Source: DAIOEK01 sp963708715
GTDB taxonomy: Bacteria > Chloroflexota > Anaerolineae > Anaerolineales > Anaerolineaceae
Reading direction: 5' to 3'
Assembly (NCBI GenBank): GCA_963708715.1
Contig: CAVPSU010000001.1
Span: 1,674,001-1,738,000, forward strand
Length of the DNA stretch: 64,000 bases
Shown: in pieces, positions 17,504 through 26,663 of the stretch
How positions within the stretch are numbered: position 1 is the stretch's first letter
How the letters are laid out: every line of letters begins with the position of its first letter
Notes under the pieces: model-generated
What the model was told of the DNA's origin: nothing
Seen by the model: only the letters and a program-made list of their open reading frames with translations
The model's database searches: none
Program-made: the position numbers and the translations under genes

Positions 17504-18454
17504 ATGCGCATCCTCGTTACTGGTGCTAGTGGATTGCTGGGAATAAACCTGGCGATGGAAGCCGCAAAAACACATGAAGTGTTTGGTGTGGTCAATGCAA
17601 ATCCTTTGCAAGACCCCCCATTTCACTGCATCACGGCTGAACTTCTTGGAGAAGATGTCTTCGCCGAGATTTTCGATCAGGTGCAGCCTGATTACGTCAT
17701 TCATTGTGCTGCACTCGCCAATCTGGATGAATGCGAATCAGATCCGGCCTTTGCGGAACTGCTTAACTCAGAATTACCTGGCGAGATTGCACGGGTAACC
17801 AGCGGGCGGGCAAAACTGATTCATATTTCGACGGATGCGGTTTTTGACGGCAATCAACCTGATTACACTGAAGATGATGAGCCGAATCCGCTCAGTGTCT
17901 ATGGCAAGACCAAACTGGCAGGCGAATGGGCGGTCATGGAAGCCAATAGCGATGCGATCATCGCACGCATCAATTTATTCGGTTGGAGTCTAAAAGGTAA
18001 CCGCAGCCTGGCAGAATGGTTCTTCTATAACATGCAAGCCGGGAAAGCAGTCAAAGGGTTCATTGATGTGATGTTTCGCCCAATGTTGGCCAATCACTTG
18101 TCAGATGTCCTGTTGAATATGCTCTCTGCCAACCTTTCCGGGTTGTACCATGTCGTGGGATCGGAAGTCACCAGCAAATATGAATTTGGCTTACAGATCG
18201 CAAAGACTTTTGGATTCGATCAGCATCTGATCTCTCCGCTTTCCGTGAAAGATTTTGGATTGAAAGCCGTCCGGGCAAATAATTTGTCATTAAGTACTGC
18301 CAAAGTCTCCAACGCTCTCCACAGAGAATTACCCGGGTTTTCCACCGGTTTACCACTATTCCAGGCACTTTATTCACAGGGTTATCCACAGGTTCTTCGC
18401 AAGATGGTGGATAATACTGGAAAAGATCTGAATCCATATCGGAAAGCAGGATAG
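17504..18454 (+). CDS. RmlD-like NAD(P)-dependent sugar reductase/epimerase
   Basis: An extended SDR of 316 aa. It has GASGLLG near the start, VIHCAALANLDECE, HISTDAVFDG, and VYGKTKLAGEWAV with the catalytic Tyr and Lys. It resembles dTDP-4-dehydrorhamnose reductase and the WbjC/WbvR-type reductases that follow a 5-inverting UDP-GlcNAc dehydratase. A GGAGG motif precedes the start, 8 bp after pseB, so it most likely reduces the 4-keto product of that enzyme. True RmlD activity is less likely since no rmlC is present. Confidence 0.83.
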   Translation: MRILVTGASGLLGINLAMEAAKTHEVFGVVNANPLQDPPFHCITAELLGEDVFAEIFDQVQPDYVIHCAALANLDECESDPAFAELLNSELPGEIARVTSGRAKLIHISTDAVFDGNQPDYTEDDEPNPLSVYGKTKLAGEWAVMEANSDAIIARINLFGWSLKGNRSLAEWFFYNMQAGKAVKGFIDVMFRPMLANHLSDVLLNMLSANLSGLYHVVGSEVTSKYEFGLQIAKTFGFDQHLISPLSVKDFGLKAVRANNLSLSTAKVSNALHRELPGFSTGLPLFQALYSQGYPQVLRKMVDNTGKDLNPYRKAG

Positions 18455-18456
18455 CG

Positions 18457-19524
18457 ATGGATATCCAAATCGGACGGCATTGGATCGGAGAAAACCACCC
18501 CACCTACTTCATCGCGGATATTTCCGCCAATCATGATGGCGATCTGGATCGGGCAAAATTGCTGGTCCGTCTGGCAAAGGAAGCGGGTGCGGATGCAGCC
18601 AAGTTTCAGAATTTCCGTGCCGAAAAAATCGTTTCCGATTACGGATTCACCCACATGGGAGGGCAGGTTTCCCATCAATCGACCTGGAAGAAATCGGTTT
18701 TCCAAGTCTATTCCGATGCGTCCATCCCCTTCGAATGGACACCCATCCTCAAAGAGGAATGCGACCGGGTCGGCATAGACTATTTCTCCTCCCCGTACGA
18801 CTTTGACGCCATTGATATGCTCGATCCGTATGTCCCTGCCTACAAGATCGGCTCGGGTGATATTACCTGGGACGAAGCGTTGATTCGGATGGCAAAAACG
18901 GGCAAGCCGATCCTGCTTGCGACCGGCGCGTCAAATATCGGAGAGGTACAGCGAGCCGTTCATATTATCCAGGCTATCAATCCGCAACTTATCTTGATGC
19001 AATGTAATACCAACTACACAGCCAGCCTTGAGAATTTTAAGCACATACACCTGCGGGTGCTGAATACCTACCGGACGATGTTCCCCGATCTGGTTTTGGG
19101 GCTATCTGATCATACTCCTGAGCATGCCACAGTGCTGGGCGCTGTCGCCCTGGGCGCGCGCGTGATCGAAAAGCACTTCACCGACGATAATACCCGAGTC
19201 GGACCCGATCATCCCTTCTCGATGATTCCCACCACCTGGAAAGCTATGGTGGATCGGACTCGTGAACTCGAACGTGCCCTCGGTAGTGCAGATAAGGTGG
19301 TGAACGAGAATGAAAGCCAGACGGTGATCGTCCAACGAAGATGCCTTCGGGCAGCCAGAGACATTCGAGCGGGAGAAGAATTAACCCGCGAGATGATCAA
19401 TGTCCTCCGACCGGCTACTCCCGGTGCAATCCTGCCAAATGAGATACCCGATGTCATCGGCACCAAGGCTGTGAATGATATCCCGATTGGAAAAGAGATC
19501 AATTGGGTGGACCTCGGTCGATGA
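18457..19524 (+). CDS. NeuB-family nonulosonate synthase with SAF domain
   Basis: A TIM-barrel NeuB domain (FIADISANHDGDLDRAK, ADAAKFQNF, SGDITWDEAL, LLATGASN, GLSDHTPEH, IEKHFTDDN) spans about residues 1-280. A C-terminal SAF/antifreeze-like domain follows (RRCLRAARDIRAGEEL). Such enzymes condense PEP with a 6-carbon amino sugar to a 9-carbon nonulosonic acid. The length of 355 aa is complete. It follows the PseB/RmlD pair by 2 bp, and its stop overlaps the next glycosyltransferase. Whether the product is a pseudaminate, legionaminate or a novel variant cannot be told from the sequence. Confidence 0.88.
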   Translation: MDIQIGRHWIGENHPTYFIADISANHDGDLDRAKLLVRLAKEAGADAAKFQNFRAEKIVSDYGFTHMGGQVSHQSTWKKSVFQVYSDASIPFEWTPILKEECDRVGIDYFSSPYDFDAIDMLDPYVPAYKIGSGDITWDEALIRMAKTGKPILLATGASNIGEVQRAVHIIQAINPQLILMQCNTNYTASLENFKHIHLRVLNTYRTMFPDLVLGLSDHTPEHATVLGAVALGARVIEKHFTDDNTRVGPDHPFSMIPTTWKAMVDRTRELERALGSADKVVNENESQTVIVQRRCLRAARDIRAGEELTREMINVLRPATPGAILPNEIPDVIGTKAVNDIPIGKEINWVDLGR

Positions 19525-20627
19525 AAATCCTATATTTCTCGCGCGATTACTCTCCACATGACCACCGGATCCTGACTGCGATTCAGGCAGGGGGTCATGA
19601 AGCCTTCTATTTGCGGCTCGAAAATTCGGGTCGCAACCTGGAATCGCGCGAAATCCCGGATGGTGTCCAATTGGTGGAATGGAGCAAGCCTCGCAAGAAT
19701 TTTCGCTGGCTGGATGTACCCGGATTGGTTCTGGATTTTAAACGAATTCTGACAGATATCAAGCCTGATATTGTCCATGCCGGTCCAATCCAATCAGTGG
19801 GATTGATCGCTGCACTATCCGGTTTCCACCCGCTGGTCAGCATGTCCTGGGGTTTTGATCTGATGCAGCACGCAGATCGAAACTTCTGGTACCGCTGGGT
19901 AACCCGCAATGTACTCGGTAAAACGGATTGGTTGTTCGGGGATTGTCGCGCAGTCTTAAATAAAGCGTCCAAATTTGGGTTTGATCTTTCCAAGAGCACA
20001 TATTTTCCCTGGGGAGTTGACCTTGACTATTTCCATCCCGGTGAAAATCAAAGTATCAGCCAGGAATTGGGTTGGAAAAACGCCTTTATCCTGTTCTGCA
20101 ACCGGTCCTGGGAACCCTCTTACGGAGTGGATATCGTAGCAAAGGCATTTGTGCAAGCTTCTTCAACCAACCCGAATCTGCGTTTGTTATTGTTGGGTAA
20201 TGGTACTCAAGCAGATCAAATACGATCGATCTTGCGGGAAGGTGGTGTTCTGGATCGGGTTCACATGCCAGGTCAAATCCCTTTTACAAGACTCCCGGAC
20301 TACTATCGTGCCGCGGATCTGTACATCAGCGCCTCACATACAGATGGTTCCTCAGTCTCTTTGATGGAAGCGTTAGGCTGTGGTTTACCCGCTGCAGTCT
20401 CAAACATTGACGGAAATCTGGAATGGGTGACACCTGGAGAGCATGGCTGGGTATTCAGAGATGGTGATGAGATCGCGTTAGCAGGAATCATGCAGCAAGC
20501 GAGCCAGTCTCGAGTGGACCTGGCAGTTATGAGCCTGAAAGCCAGGCACAAAGCAGAGAAATTCGCGAATTGGAAGATCAACCAGGCGCGGATGTTGGAC
20601 GGATATAAGAAGGTGGTACCAGCTTGA
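19521..20627 (+). CDS. Family 4 glycosyltransferase
   Basis: A GT-B enzyme with the Glycos_transf_1 C-terminal half: WGVDLDYFHPGE, LLLLGNG, MPGQIPFTRLPDYYRAADL, and the acidic donor-site segment DGSSVSLMEALGCGLP. No membrane helix. The frame opens at 19503, but the ATG at 19521 overlaps the neuB-like stop (ATGA) and starts at KILYFSRDYSPHDHR, matching family N-termini (368 aa). Being coupled to the nonulosonate synthase it may transfer a sugar next to that residue; donor and acceptor are unknown. Confidence 0.87.
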   Translation: MKILYFSRDYSPHDHRILTAIQAGGHEAFYLRLENSGRNLESREIPDGVQLVEWSKPRKNFRWLDVPGLVLDFKRILTDIKPDIVHAGPIQSVGLIAALSGFHPLVSMSWGFDLMQHADRNFWYRWVTRNVLGKTDWLFGDCRAVLNKASKFGFDLSKSTYFPWGVDLDYFHPGENQSISQELGWKNAFILFCNRSWEPSYGVDIVAKAFVQASSTNPNLRLLLLGNGTQADQIRSILREGGVLDRVHMPGQIPFTRLPDYYRAADLYISASHTDGSSVSLMEALGCGLPAAVSNIDGNLEWVTPGEHGWVFRDGDEIALAGIMQQASQSRVDLAVMSLKARHKAEKFANWKINQARMLDGYKKVVPA

Positions 20628-20637
20628 GGAGCATTCT

Positions 20638-21405
20638 ATGGATTTGTCAAAACAGGAACTGATGGTGGGATTCTCCCGGTTGGGATTAAAAGCCGGTGAT
20701 ATTGTTCTGGTACACAGCTCTTACAAATCATTAGGGGGCGTGGAAGGTGGACCGCAGACAGTAATCGATGCTTTGCTCGAAGTGCTGACCCCGGAAGGTA
20801 CGCTCATCATGCCGACCTTTAATTTTAATTTCAACAAGGGAGAGCCCTGGGATGTGTTGAAAACACCTTCCCACATGGGCGCCATTACCGAACTAGTGCG
20901 CACCAACCCCGAAAGTCGCCGGGTATTCCATCCGTTTTATTCATTCGCCATTATGGGTAAATTGAAAGATGAGCTTACCCGGGTCCGGTACAAAGATAGC
21001 TATGGAGTTGACTCGATCTTCATGCAGCTTCGTAAACTGGATGCCAAGATCATGATCATCGGGCTGTCCTACACACACAGCATGACTTTCTTCCACCACA
21101 TCGAACAGATGGAGGGGGTGGATTACCGGTTCATCAAAGAGTTCACCGGCGAAGTCACTGATGAAAACGGTAAAACCTACACGGATACATTCACTATGCT
21201 CGTTCGGAATATCGATAAGGGCGTTCTTACTGAGGTGGATCCAATGGGAGCCATACTGGAAAAACAGGGAGTGGTTCAGATCGAAAAGATCGGTGAAGCG
21301 GATGTTAAGCTGATGAAAGCCACGGAGGTTTATCGTGTCACCGCCGTGGAAATGAAGAAAAATCCAACATTAATGTATCAGATAGACCAGAACCATCATA
21401 CATAG
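20638..21405 (+). CDS. AAC(3)-fold N-acetyltransferase, probably acting on an amino sugar
   Basis: The 255-residue protein shows the antibiotic N-acetyltransferase (AAC(3)/YokD) signatures: LVHSSYKSLGGVEGG, PEGTLIMPTFNF, HPFYSFAIMG, and a His-rich SMTFFHHIEQ near the active site. In surface-glycan clusters this fold acetylates aminodeoxy sugars from acetyl-CoA. Its place between a glycosyltransferase and the DUF4910 protein in a nonulosonate-like cassette favours that role over drug resistance. A GAGGAG motif precedes the ATG. Confidence 0.82.
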   Translation: MDLSKQELMVGFSRLGLKAGDIVLVHSSYKSLGGVEGGPQTVIDALLEVLTPEGTLIMPTFNFNFNKGEPWDVLKTPSHMGAITELVRTNPESRRVFHPFYSFAIMGKLKDELTRVRYKDSYGVDSIFMQLRKLDAKIMIIGLSYTHSMTFFHHIEQMEGVDYRFIKEFTGEVTDENGKTYTDTFTMLVRNIDKGVLTEVDPMGAILEKQGVVQIEKIGEADVKLMKATEVYRVTAVEMKKNPTLMYQIDQNHHT

Positions 21406-21409
21406 AGGC

Positions 21410-22744
21410 ATGATGAAGAACTATTCTGCTGCTAAACAAATTGTGGAAGAGCTGTATCCGTTACACCGGACACTCGTATCTGACGGTCTGGACCGGGCGC
21501 TGGAGATCGTGGGGGACTATTTACCCCCAACATTGGATTATGAAATCGAAAATTATCCTCCCGGCGAAGATGTGTGGACCTGGAAAACGCCGGAACGCTA
21601 TGTTGTCCATCGCGCGTTCCTGGAAACGGAATCGGGAAAAAAGATCGTGGATTTCGCAGATAATCCCCTACACTTACTCTCTTACTCTCTCCCAATCGAC
21701 CGGGTTTTAACCTGGGAAGAACTGGCACCTCACCTATACACGTCTCAAAAACGACCCTGGGCGATTCCGTGGCAGTTCAAATACTATGAACGCGACTGGG
21801 GGTTCTGTCTCAGCAACCACCAATTCGATCAACTGAACCATAACGAGAAATATCATGCAGTGATTGATGTTGATTTCCAAAGCGATCCAGAGAATGGATT
21901 CCGTCTGGGCGTTGGAGTCGTTCACCCATTGGGTGGAAAAATGGAGGGGGCAGGGGAGATGATCATCTGCACCCATATCTGCCATCCGATGCAAGCGAAT
22001 GATGACGCAGCGGGTGTGGCTTCCGCAATTGAGGTCGCCCGGCGATTGGCTGAAAACCCACTGCCGGCCGGATCGATGAGCATCCGTTTTTTATTCTGCC
22101 CGGAAACGATCGGAAGTATTGCTTATCTCGCCAATCATGAAGACCTTATCCCTGGCTTTAAAGGCGGTATTTTTGTCGAGATGACAGGAAACCACAATTC
22201 CATCGTCCTACAGCGCAGCCGTCAGGATGATTGTCTGATAGACCGGGTAGCCCGCTATGTCCTCAACCGGCATGGCAAGGAATTTCGGGAAGGTGAATTT
22301 GCCCAGGTGGTTGCCAATGACGAGCGTGTGATCAATGGTCCTGGAGTCAATGTCCCGTGTATTTCGATCAGCAGGTGGCCTTACGAGGAATACCATACCT
22401 CTGATGATAATCTGGAAATTGTCTCTGAAGAAGAGTTGCAGGGAGCGGCGGATATTGTGGAGAAGATCATCCGAATCTACGCAGCGAATTACATACCCAA
22501 ACGAAGGTTTCGGGGACCGGTATTCCTTTCCAGATATGGTCTCTGGGTTGATTGGCGCGATAATTGGACTCTGAATCGGGCAACCGAACGGATCATGATG
22601 CAGATGGAAGGCAATACTTCCGTTTTTGAGATCGCAGAGAGCGTCTCGATGGATTATGAAGAAGTCAGAACGTATATTGAACGATTTTACGCCAAGGGAT
22701 TGATCGGCAAATTACCCATGCCGGTGATTGCAGAGCCCTGGTAA
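21410..22744 (+). CDS. DUF4910-type aminopeptidase-like protein
   Basis: A 444-residue soluble protein. The core looks like an M28-type zinc peptidase: ICTHICHPMQANDDAAG (His189 or 192, Asp198/199), FLFCPETIGS (Glu232), and a late EEYHTSDDN giving another His/Asp. The last 90 residues form a predicted winged-helix-like tail. DUF4910 proteins recur in bacterial polysaccharide clusters, but I know of no proven substrate; by context it may cut an amide bond on an amino-sugar intermediate. Two tandem ATGs (21410, 21413) follow an AGAGG, and the second may be the real start. Confidence 0.8.
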   Translation: MMKNYSAAKQIVEELYPLHRTLVSDGLDRALEIVGDYLPPTLDYEIENYPPGEDVWTWKTPERYVVHRAFLETESGKKIVDFADNPLHLLSYSLPIDRVLTWEELAPHLYTSQKRPWAIPWQFKYYERDWGFCLSNHQFDQLNHNEKYHAVIDVDFQSDPENGFRLGVGVVHPLGGKMEGAGEMIICTHICHPMQANDDAAGVASAIEVARRLAENPLPAGSMSIRFLFCPETIGSIAYLANHEDLIPGFKGGIFVEMTGNHNSIVLQRSRQDDCLIDRVARYVLNRHGKEFREGEFAQVVANDERVINGPGVNVPCISISRWPYEEYHTSDDNLEIVSEEELQGAADIVEKIIRIYAANYIPKRRFRGPVFLSRYGLWVDWRDNWTLNRATERIMMQMEGNTSVFEIAESVSMDYEEVRTYIERFYAKGLIGKLPMPVIAEPW

Positions 22745-22807
22745 CGTCTTTTTCCCTCTGATGGATGGAAGAGTGGAATCGCGAGGCAGAATAAACAGGC
22801 ATAACGT

Positions 22808-23656
22808 ATGGCACCGGGATCAATGAAAAAGGAAGTTGTAGCCATCATTCAAGCCCGCATGAAATCCAGCCGCCTGCCGGATAAGGTGATGCTGGATATT
22901 CAAGGTAAACCCATGCTCACCCGGGTCATCGAGCGGGTACAGCTTTCCAGGCAGGTGGACCAGGTTATCGTAGCCACTACCAACGGTCTTGATGAAGATC
23001 CAATCGCAGAATTATGTCGATGGATGGAAGTTGGTTGCTACCGCGGCAGCCTGCAGGATGTGTTGGATCGTTATTATCAAGCTGCCAAGCCGGTTAAGCC
23101 GGATATTGTGGTGCGTATTACCGCAGACTGCCCGTTGATCGACCCTGAATTGATTGATGAGACCGTGGAAGTGATGCTGGGACAAAGCAAAGGTAACGCC
23201 ATCTGGAATCCGCAGGCGGATGCCGAGAAATTCCCCGCGCCCGAAGGTGAGATCCCCTGGGATTATGCCTCCACCCGTCTGCCACCGCCCTGGCATCGGA
23301 CTTTTCCCATCGGGTTGGACGTGGAAGCGTGCCGGTTCGATGCACTGGAAAGGGCGTGGAAAGAAGCCGTGGCTCCCTTCGAACGGGAACATGTGATGCC
23401 TTATTTTTATGACGCGCCCAATCGCTTTCGCTGCATAGTTGCGGACTGGCCAGTCGATCTGGGTTTCCATCGTTGGACAGTGGATACACAACAGGATCTG
23501 GCTCTGATCCGCGAGATCTATACCCGCCTGGGTGGACGACCCTTCACCTGGCAGGATGTGTTGGCATTATTTCAGAAAGATCCGGATTTGATCACGATTA
23601 ATGCAGGAATTTATCACAAGGATTATCGGGAAGTCGATCCCCGTAGGAGCAAGTAG
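22808..23656 (+). CDS. SpsF-like cytidylyltransferase
   Basis: The conserved N-terminus VAIIQARMKSSRLPDKVM is that of SpsF and CMP-Kdo-synthetase-like nucleotidyltransferases. ITADCPLIDPELID holds the metal-binding acidic residues, and HRWTVDTQQDL is the family's usual C-terminal motif. The length of 282 aa is slightly long. It probably activates an acidic or amino sugar with CTP; with the upstream NeuB it could make a CMP-nonulosonate, although SpsF proteins often act on other sugars. A second ATG at 22823 may be the true start. The next gene starts with a GTG overlapping its stop by one base. Confidence 0.83.
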   Translation: MAPGSMKKEVVAIIQARMKSSRLPDKVMLDIQGKPMLTRVIERVQLSRQVDQVIVATTNGLDEDPIAELCRWMEVGCYRGSLQDVLDRYYQAAKPVKPDIVVRITADCPLIDPELIDETVEVMLGQSKGNAIWNPQADAEKFPAPEGEIPWDYASTRLPPPWHRTFPIGLDVEACRFDALERAWKEAVAPFEREHVMPYFYDAPNRFRCIVADWPVDLGFHRWTVDTQQDLALIREIYTRLGGRPFTWQDVLALFQKDPDLITINAGIYHKDYREVDPRRSK

Positions 23657-24606
23657 TGGCAGAGATCGTCCTATTTTCCGCGCCCAAGCCATTCACGAAT
23701 CCGCATATAGCGCTGATTCAACGCAATGCCATTCGATCATGGCAGCAATTGGGTGACCGGGTGGATGTTCTTTTGCTGGGAGATGAAGACGGTCTGGCTG
23801 AGACGGCACGCGATCTGGGCGTTCGACATATTCCCACTCTGCGGCGTACGGAATCGGGCACTCCTTTGATCAGCTCTATGATGGAACAAGCCCGAAACCA
23901 TAGTCCCGCCCGGATTATGGGGATCATCAATGCCGATATTATCCTATTACCCGGGTTTGTCGAATCCATTCTTGGAGTTGCCAAGAAGGATGAGCACTAT
24001 TTGGTCCTGGGACGTCGCTGGGATCTGGATATTCGGGAAGCTATCGAATTTAAGGATGGTTGGGATACTCAACTGCGCACGAAAATTACCAGCGATGGCA
24101 GACTGCATAAAAGCAAAGGCAGTGACTATTTTGCCTTTGGTCGGGCAGATTTCGATTCCTACCCTGATTTTGCCATTGGACGGGCTGGCTGGGATAACTG
24201 GACCATCTTTCGAGCCCGAACACTCGGTTGGCCGGTGATCGACGCCACTCACGATATCACCATCATTCATCAGCAGCATGACTATAGCCATCTCCCTGGT
24301 GGGGTCAAGCATTATACCCACCCGGAATCCGACCGGAATTTAACCCTCGCAGGTGGCAAACGATATATATTTACTCTGTTGGATGCAGATCGGGTATTGG
24401 TGGATGGTAAAATCCAACCGTACCCATGGTCATGGCAGAAAATGATACGCGATATTGAGCGATATCCGACCTTGCACTCCGGAAGCCCGTTCTGGATGGA
24501 TGTGTTTTTCTATCTCACCCATCCGGTTAAATTCATCAGGCACAAACTGCCCGGAATTGCCCGGTTGTTTGGAATCAAAAAGCCAATGGAAGACGATGAA
24601 CAGTGA
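23656..24606 (+). CDS. GT-A-fold glycosyltransferase-like protein
   Basis: A soluble 316-residue protein beginning at a GTG that overlaps the previous stop. It has LFSAPKPFTNPHIALIQRNA, then IMGIINADIILLPGF, where the acidic INADI may be the metal-binding DXD equivalent. SDYFAFGR and GWDNWTIFRA follow, with HQQHDYSHLPGG later. This pattern is seen in uncharacterised glycosyltransferase-like proteins of polysaccharide clusters. I recognise the fold better than the family; donor and acceptor are unknown. It lies between SpsF and a GT2-like gene in the same run. Confidence 0.65.
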   Translation: MAEIVLFSAPKPFTNPHIALIQRNAIRSWQQLGDRVDVLLLGDEDGLAETARDLGVRHIPTLRRTESGTPLISSMMEQARNHSPARIMGIINADIILLPGFVESILGVAKKDEHYLVLGRRWDLDIREAIEFKDGWDTQLRTKITSDGRLHKSKGSDYFAFGRADFDSYPDFAIGRAGWDNWTIFRARTLGWPVIDATHDITIIHQQHDYSHLPGGVKHYTHPESDRNLTLAGGKRYIFTLLDADRVLVDGKIQPYPWSWQKMIRDIERYPTLHSGSPFWMDVFFYLTHPVKFIRHKLPGIARLFGIKKPMEDDEQ

Positions 24607-24624
24607 TCAGGAAAGAGATACGGA

Positions 24625-25608
24625 ATGCCGCGCATTGGAATGAACCCATCCCGCAATCGTGATTCAGGATACCAGCCCTCCAGGGTGACCCTGGCGGTAT
24701 TGACTCATGTGCCCAATGAAGATGGCTATTTCGAGCATCGCTTCGAAGTGCTGCGTTTATGCATCGAAAGTTTGATCCACAATACCGAACCAGCCTGTGA
24801 CTTGTTGGTGTTTGATAATGCCAGCAGTCCGCAAGTGGTCGATTATTTGCACAAACTACGGGATGAAAATCAGATCCAATACCTGATCCTATCGAGCCGA
24901 AACATTGGCAAAGTGGATGCGCTCCAGATGATCTTCAAAGCCGCACCTGGCGAGATCGTTGCTTATACGGATGATGATGTCTTTTTCCTGCCGGGTTGGC
25001 TGGATGCGCATCTTAATATTCTCGAGACTTTTCCTAAGACAGGCATGGTCACCGGATTTTACATCCGATCTCAACTGAACTGGAGCGTTCAATCCACATT
25101 GGCGTTCGCTTCACAGCCGGGTGTGGAGACATCCCATGGGATGCTGTGGGATCACAAGTGGGAAGAACATTACATCGAAAATATGGGTCGCACCTGGGAA
25201 AAATATGAAGAAGAGACCCGAGGACTCGAAGATACTCAAATTACCTACCAGGGAGTTTCCGCCCTGGTGTCTGCCGGGCACCACCAGTTTGTTGCGTATA
25301 AAGAAACCATCTCCCAGGCGCTACCTGATGGGTGGACTGGAAGGCTGATGGGTAGGATGCGTGAATTGGATGAGGCGATCGATCAGGCAGGGTATCTGCG
25401 CCTGAACACACCCCAGCCGGTCACCCGTTTGCTTGGCAATGTGATTAGCGAAGAGACAGCAGCCCTGGCAAAAACCTTTGGAATGGAAGCCAAAGCGGGC
25501 AGTATGGCAAGATCTAGCGGGTGTATTCAAAAGATCGCTCGTTCCAACCTTGTGAATGGACTGGCGAGAAAAATCTATAACGGTTTATATAAGATTATCA
25601 ACGCCTGA
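24625..25608 (+). CDS. Family 2-like glycosyltransferase
   Basis: The GT-A core is recognisable: LAVLTHVPNEDG, VFDNASSPQ, LSSRNIGKVDALQ and the metal-binding YTDDDVFFLPGW. The C-terminal half differs from standard GT2 enzymes and has a hydrophobic end (NGLARKIYNGLYKII) that could associate with the membrane. An AGGAAAGAG precedes the ATG. It is followed 10 bp later by a sulfotransferase, so the sugar it adds could be the one sulfated (inference). Confidence 0.78.
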   Translation: MPRIGMNPSRNRDSGYQPSRVTLAVLTHVPNEDGYFEHRFEVLRLCIESLIHNTEPACDLLVFDNASSPQVVDYLHKLRDENQIQYLILSSRNIGKVDALQMIFKAAPGEIVAYTDDDVFFLPGWLDAHLNILETFPKTGMVTGFYIRSQLNWSVQSTLAFASQPGVETSHGMLWDHKWEEHYIENMGRTWEKYEEETRGLEDTQITYQGVSALVSAGHHQFVAYKETISQALPDGWTGRLMGRMRELDEAIDQAGYLRLNTPQPVTRLLGNVISEETAALAKTFGMEAKAGSMARSSGCIQKIARSNLVNGLARKIYNGLYKIINA

Positions 25609-25618
25609 GGGAGTTTGG

Positions 25619-26662
25619 ATGGCAGAGTCATTATTTTTACGCATCAGAAAAGCAGCCAGGGTACTGATCAAAGGTGCTCCGGCATCCAGGCAAACCCGTA
25701 ACTCCATTCCGGCGATCACCGCCGAGGAAGTGGAAGATGCACGGGTATTTTTTCCCCGGGATAAATTTTTCATCTTTGGTCACGCCCGTTCAGGCACAAC
25801 ATTATTAGCCCGTCTGATTCGCCTGCATCCGGAAGTGCACTGTAACTGGCAGGCACACTTCTTCACCCGGGCGCCTTTCCTGAAGGGATTAGTGAATGAT
25901 GTCGAGATCGAGAAGTGGCTGACCCATCACAGCAACCGCTGGAACCATGGTCGTGATCTCTCCCCATTGGTGCTGCGTGGGGCGGCTGATCTGATCCTCG
26001 AGCGGGATGCCATGAAGGAAGGCAAACGGATCGTGGGCGATAAAAGCCCATCCAGCGTGTTTCATGGAGAAGCTGTCCGAAATGTAGCAGCGGTCTATCC
26101 TGATGCTTTCATCGTCAACATTGTCCGTGATGGACGCGACACCTCTTTATCCCATCGGTTCCAGAGTTTCGTAGACCGGCAGGACCGTCTGACGCCAGAG
26201 GACAAACATATACGTGAGGATTTTATTCGTGATCCGCAGCCTTACTTGAACGGTGAGAGATCGATCTTCACCGAAAAAGAGATGCGCCACATCACAGGTT
26301 CATGGGTACAGAATGTGGAAGAAACCGAAGCCGAAGGGAAACGGTTGTACGGTGAGAAATTCCACCATCTGCGTTATGAAGACCTCATGGAAACTCCCTG
26401 GGAGGAGATGTGCAAGGTCTGGAAATTCCTGGGCGTCAATGATATCCCGGTCGAGCTGAAAGAGATGATCTGTGCCGAAATGACCGCCAACCCGGATGCG
26501 GATTGGCAGGCGGAGAAGAGCGGAGATCTTGCCCGGCTGATTCCCAAAGGCCAGCAGGGAAGCTGGCAGAAATTGTTCACCCCGCGCGATAAAGCCATTT
26601 TCAAAGATGTGGCTGGACAGTTACTGATAGACTGGGGTTACGAGAAAGATCTGGAGTGGTAG
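25619..26662 (+). CDS. PAPS-dependent sulfotransferase
   Basis: The 5'-phosphosulfate loop FGHARSGTTLL lies at about residues 53-63, and the 3'-phosphate-binding NIVRDGRDTSLSHR at about 167-180; both define the P-loop sulfotransferase family. The C-terminus has GSWQKLFTPRDKAIF and ends with GYEKDLEW. No membrane helix. The ATG at 25619 has GAGGGAG before it; an upstream opening at 25556 overlaps the previous gene and is rejected. It would sulfate a sugar hydroxyl using PAPS, which the SAT/APS-kinase gene 1.1 kb downstream could supply. Confidence 0.88.
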   Translation: MAESLFLRIRKAARVLIKGAPASRQTRNSIPAITAEEVEDARVFFPRDKFFIFGHARSGTTLLARLIRLHPEVHCNWQAHFFTRAPFLKGLVNDVEIEKWLTHHSNRWNHGRDLSPLVLRGAADLILERDAMKEGKRIVGDKSPSSVFHGEAVRNVAAVYPDAFIVNIVRDGRDTSLSHRFQSFVDRQDRLTPEDKHIREDFIRDPQPYLNGERSIFTEKEMRHITGSWVQNVEETEAEGKRLYGEKFHHLRYEDLMETPWEEMCKVWKFLGVNDIPVELKEMICAEMTANPDADWQAEKSGDLARLIPKGQQGSWQKLFTPRDKAIFKDVAGQLLIDWGYEKDLEW

Positions 26663-26663
26663 A

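Noticed and set aside
17504..18454. rmlD of a dTDP-rhamnose pathway
   Set aside because: No rmlC is present, the dTDP genes are 13 kb away, and the gene is coupled to pseB.
20638..21405. Aminoglycoside resistance gene
   Set aside because: The AAC(3) fold is clear, but the position within a nonulosonate-like cassette points to amino-sugar acetylation.
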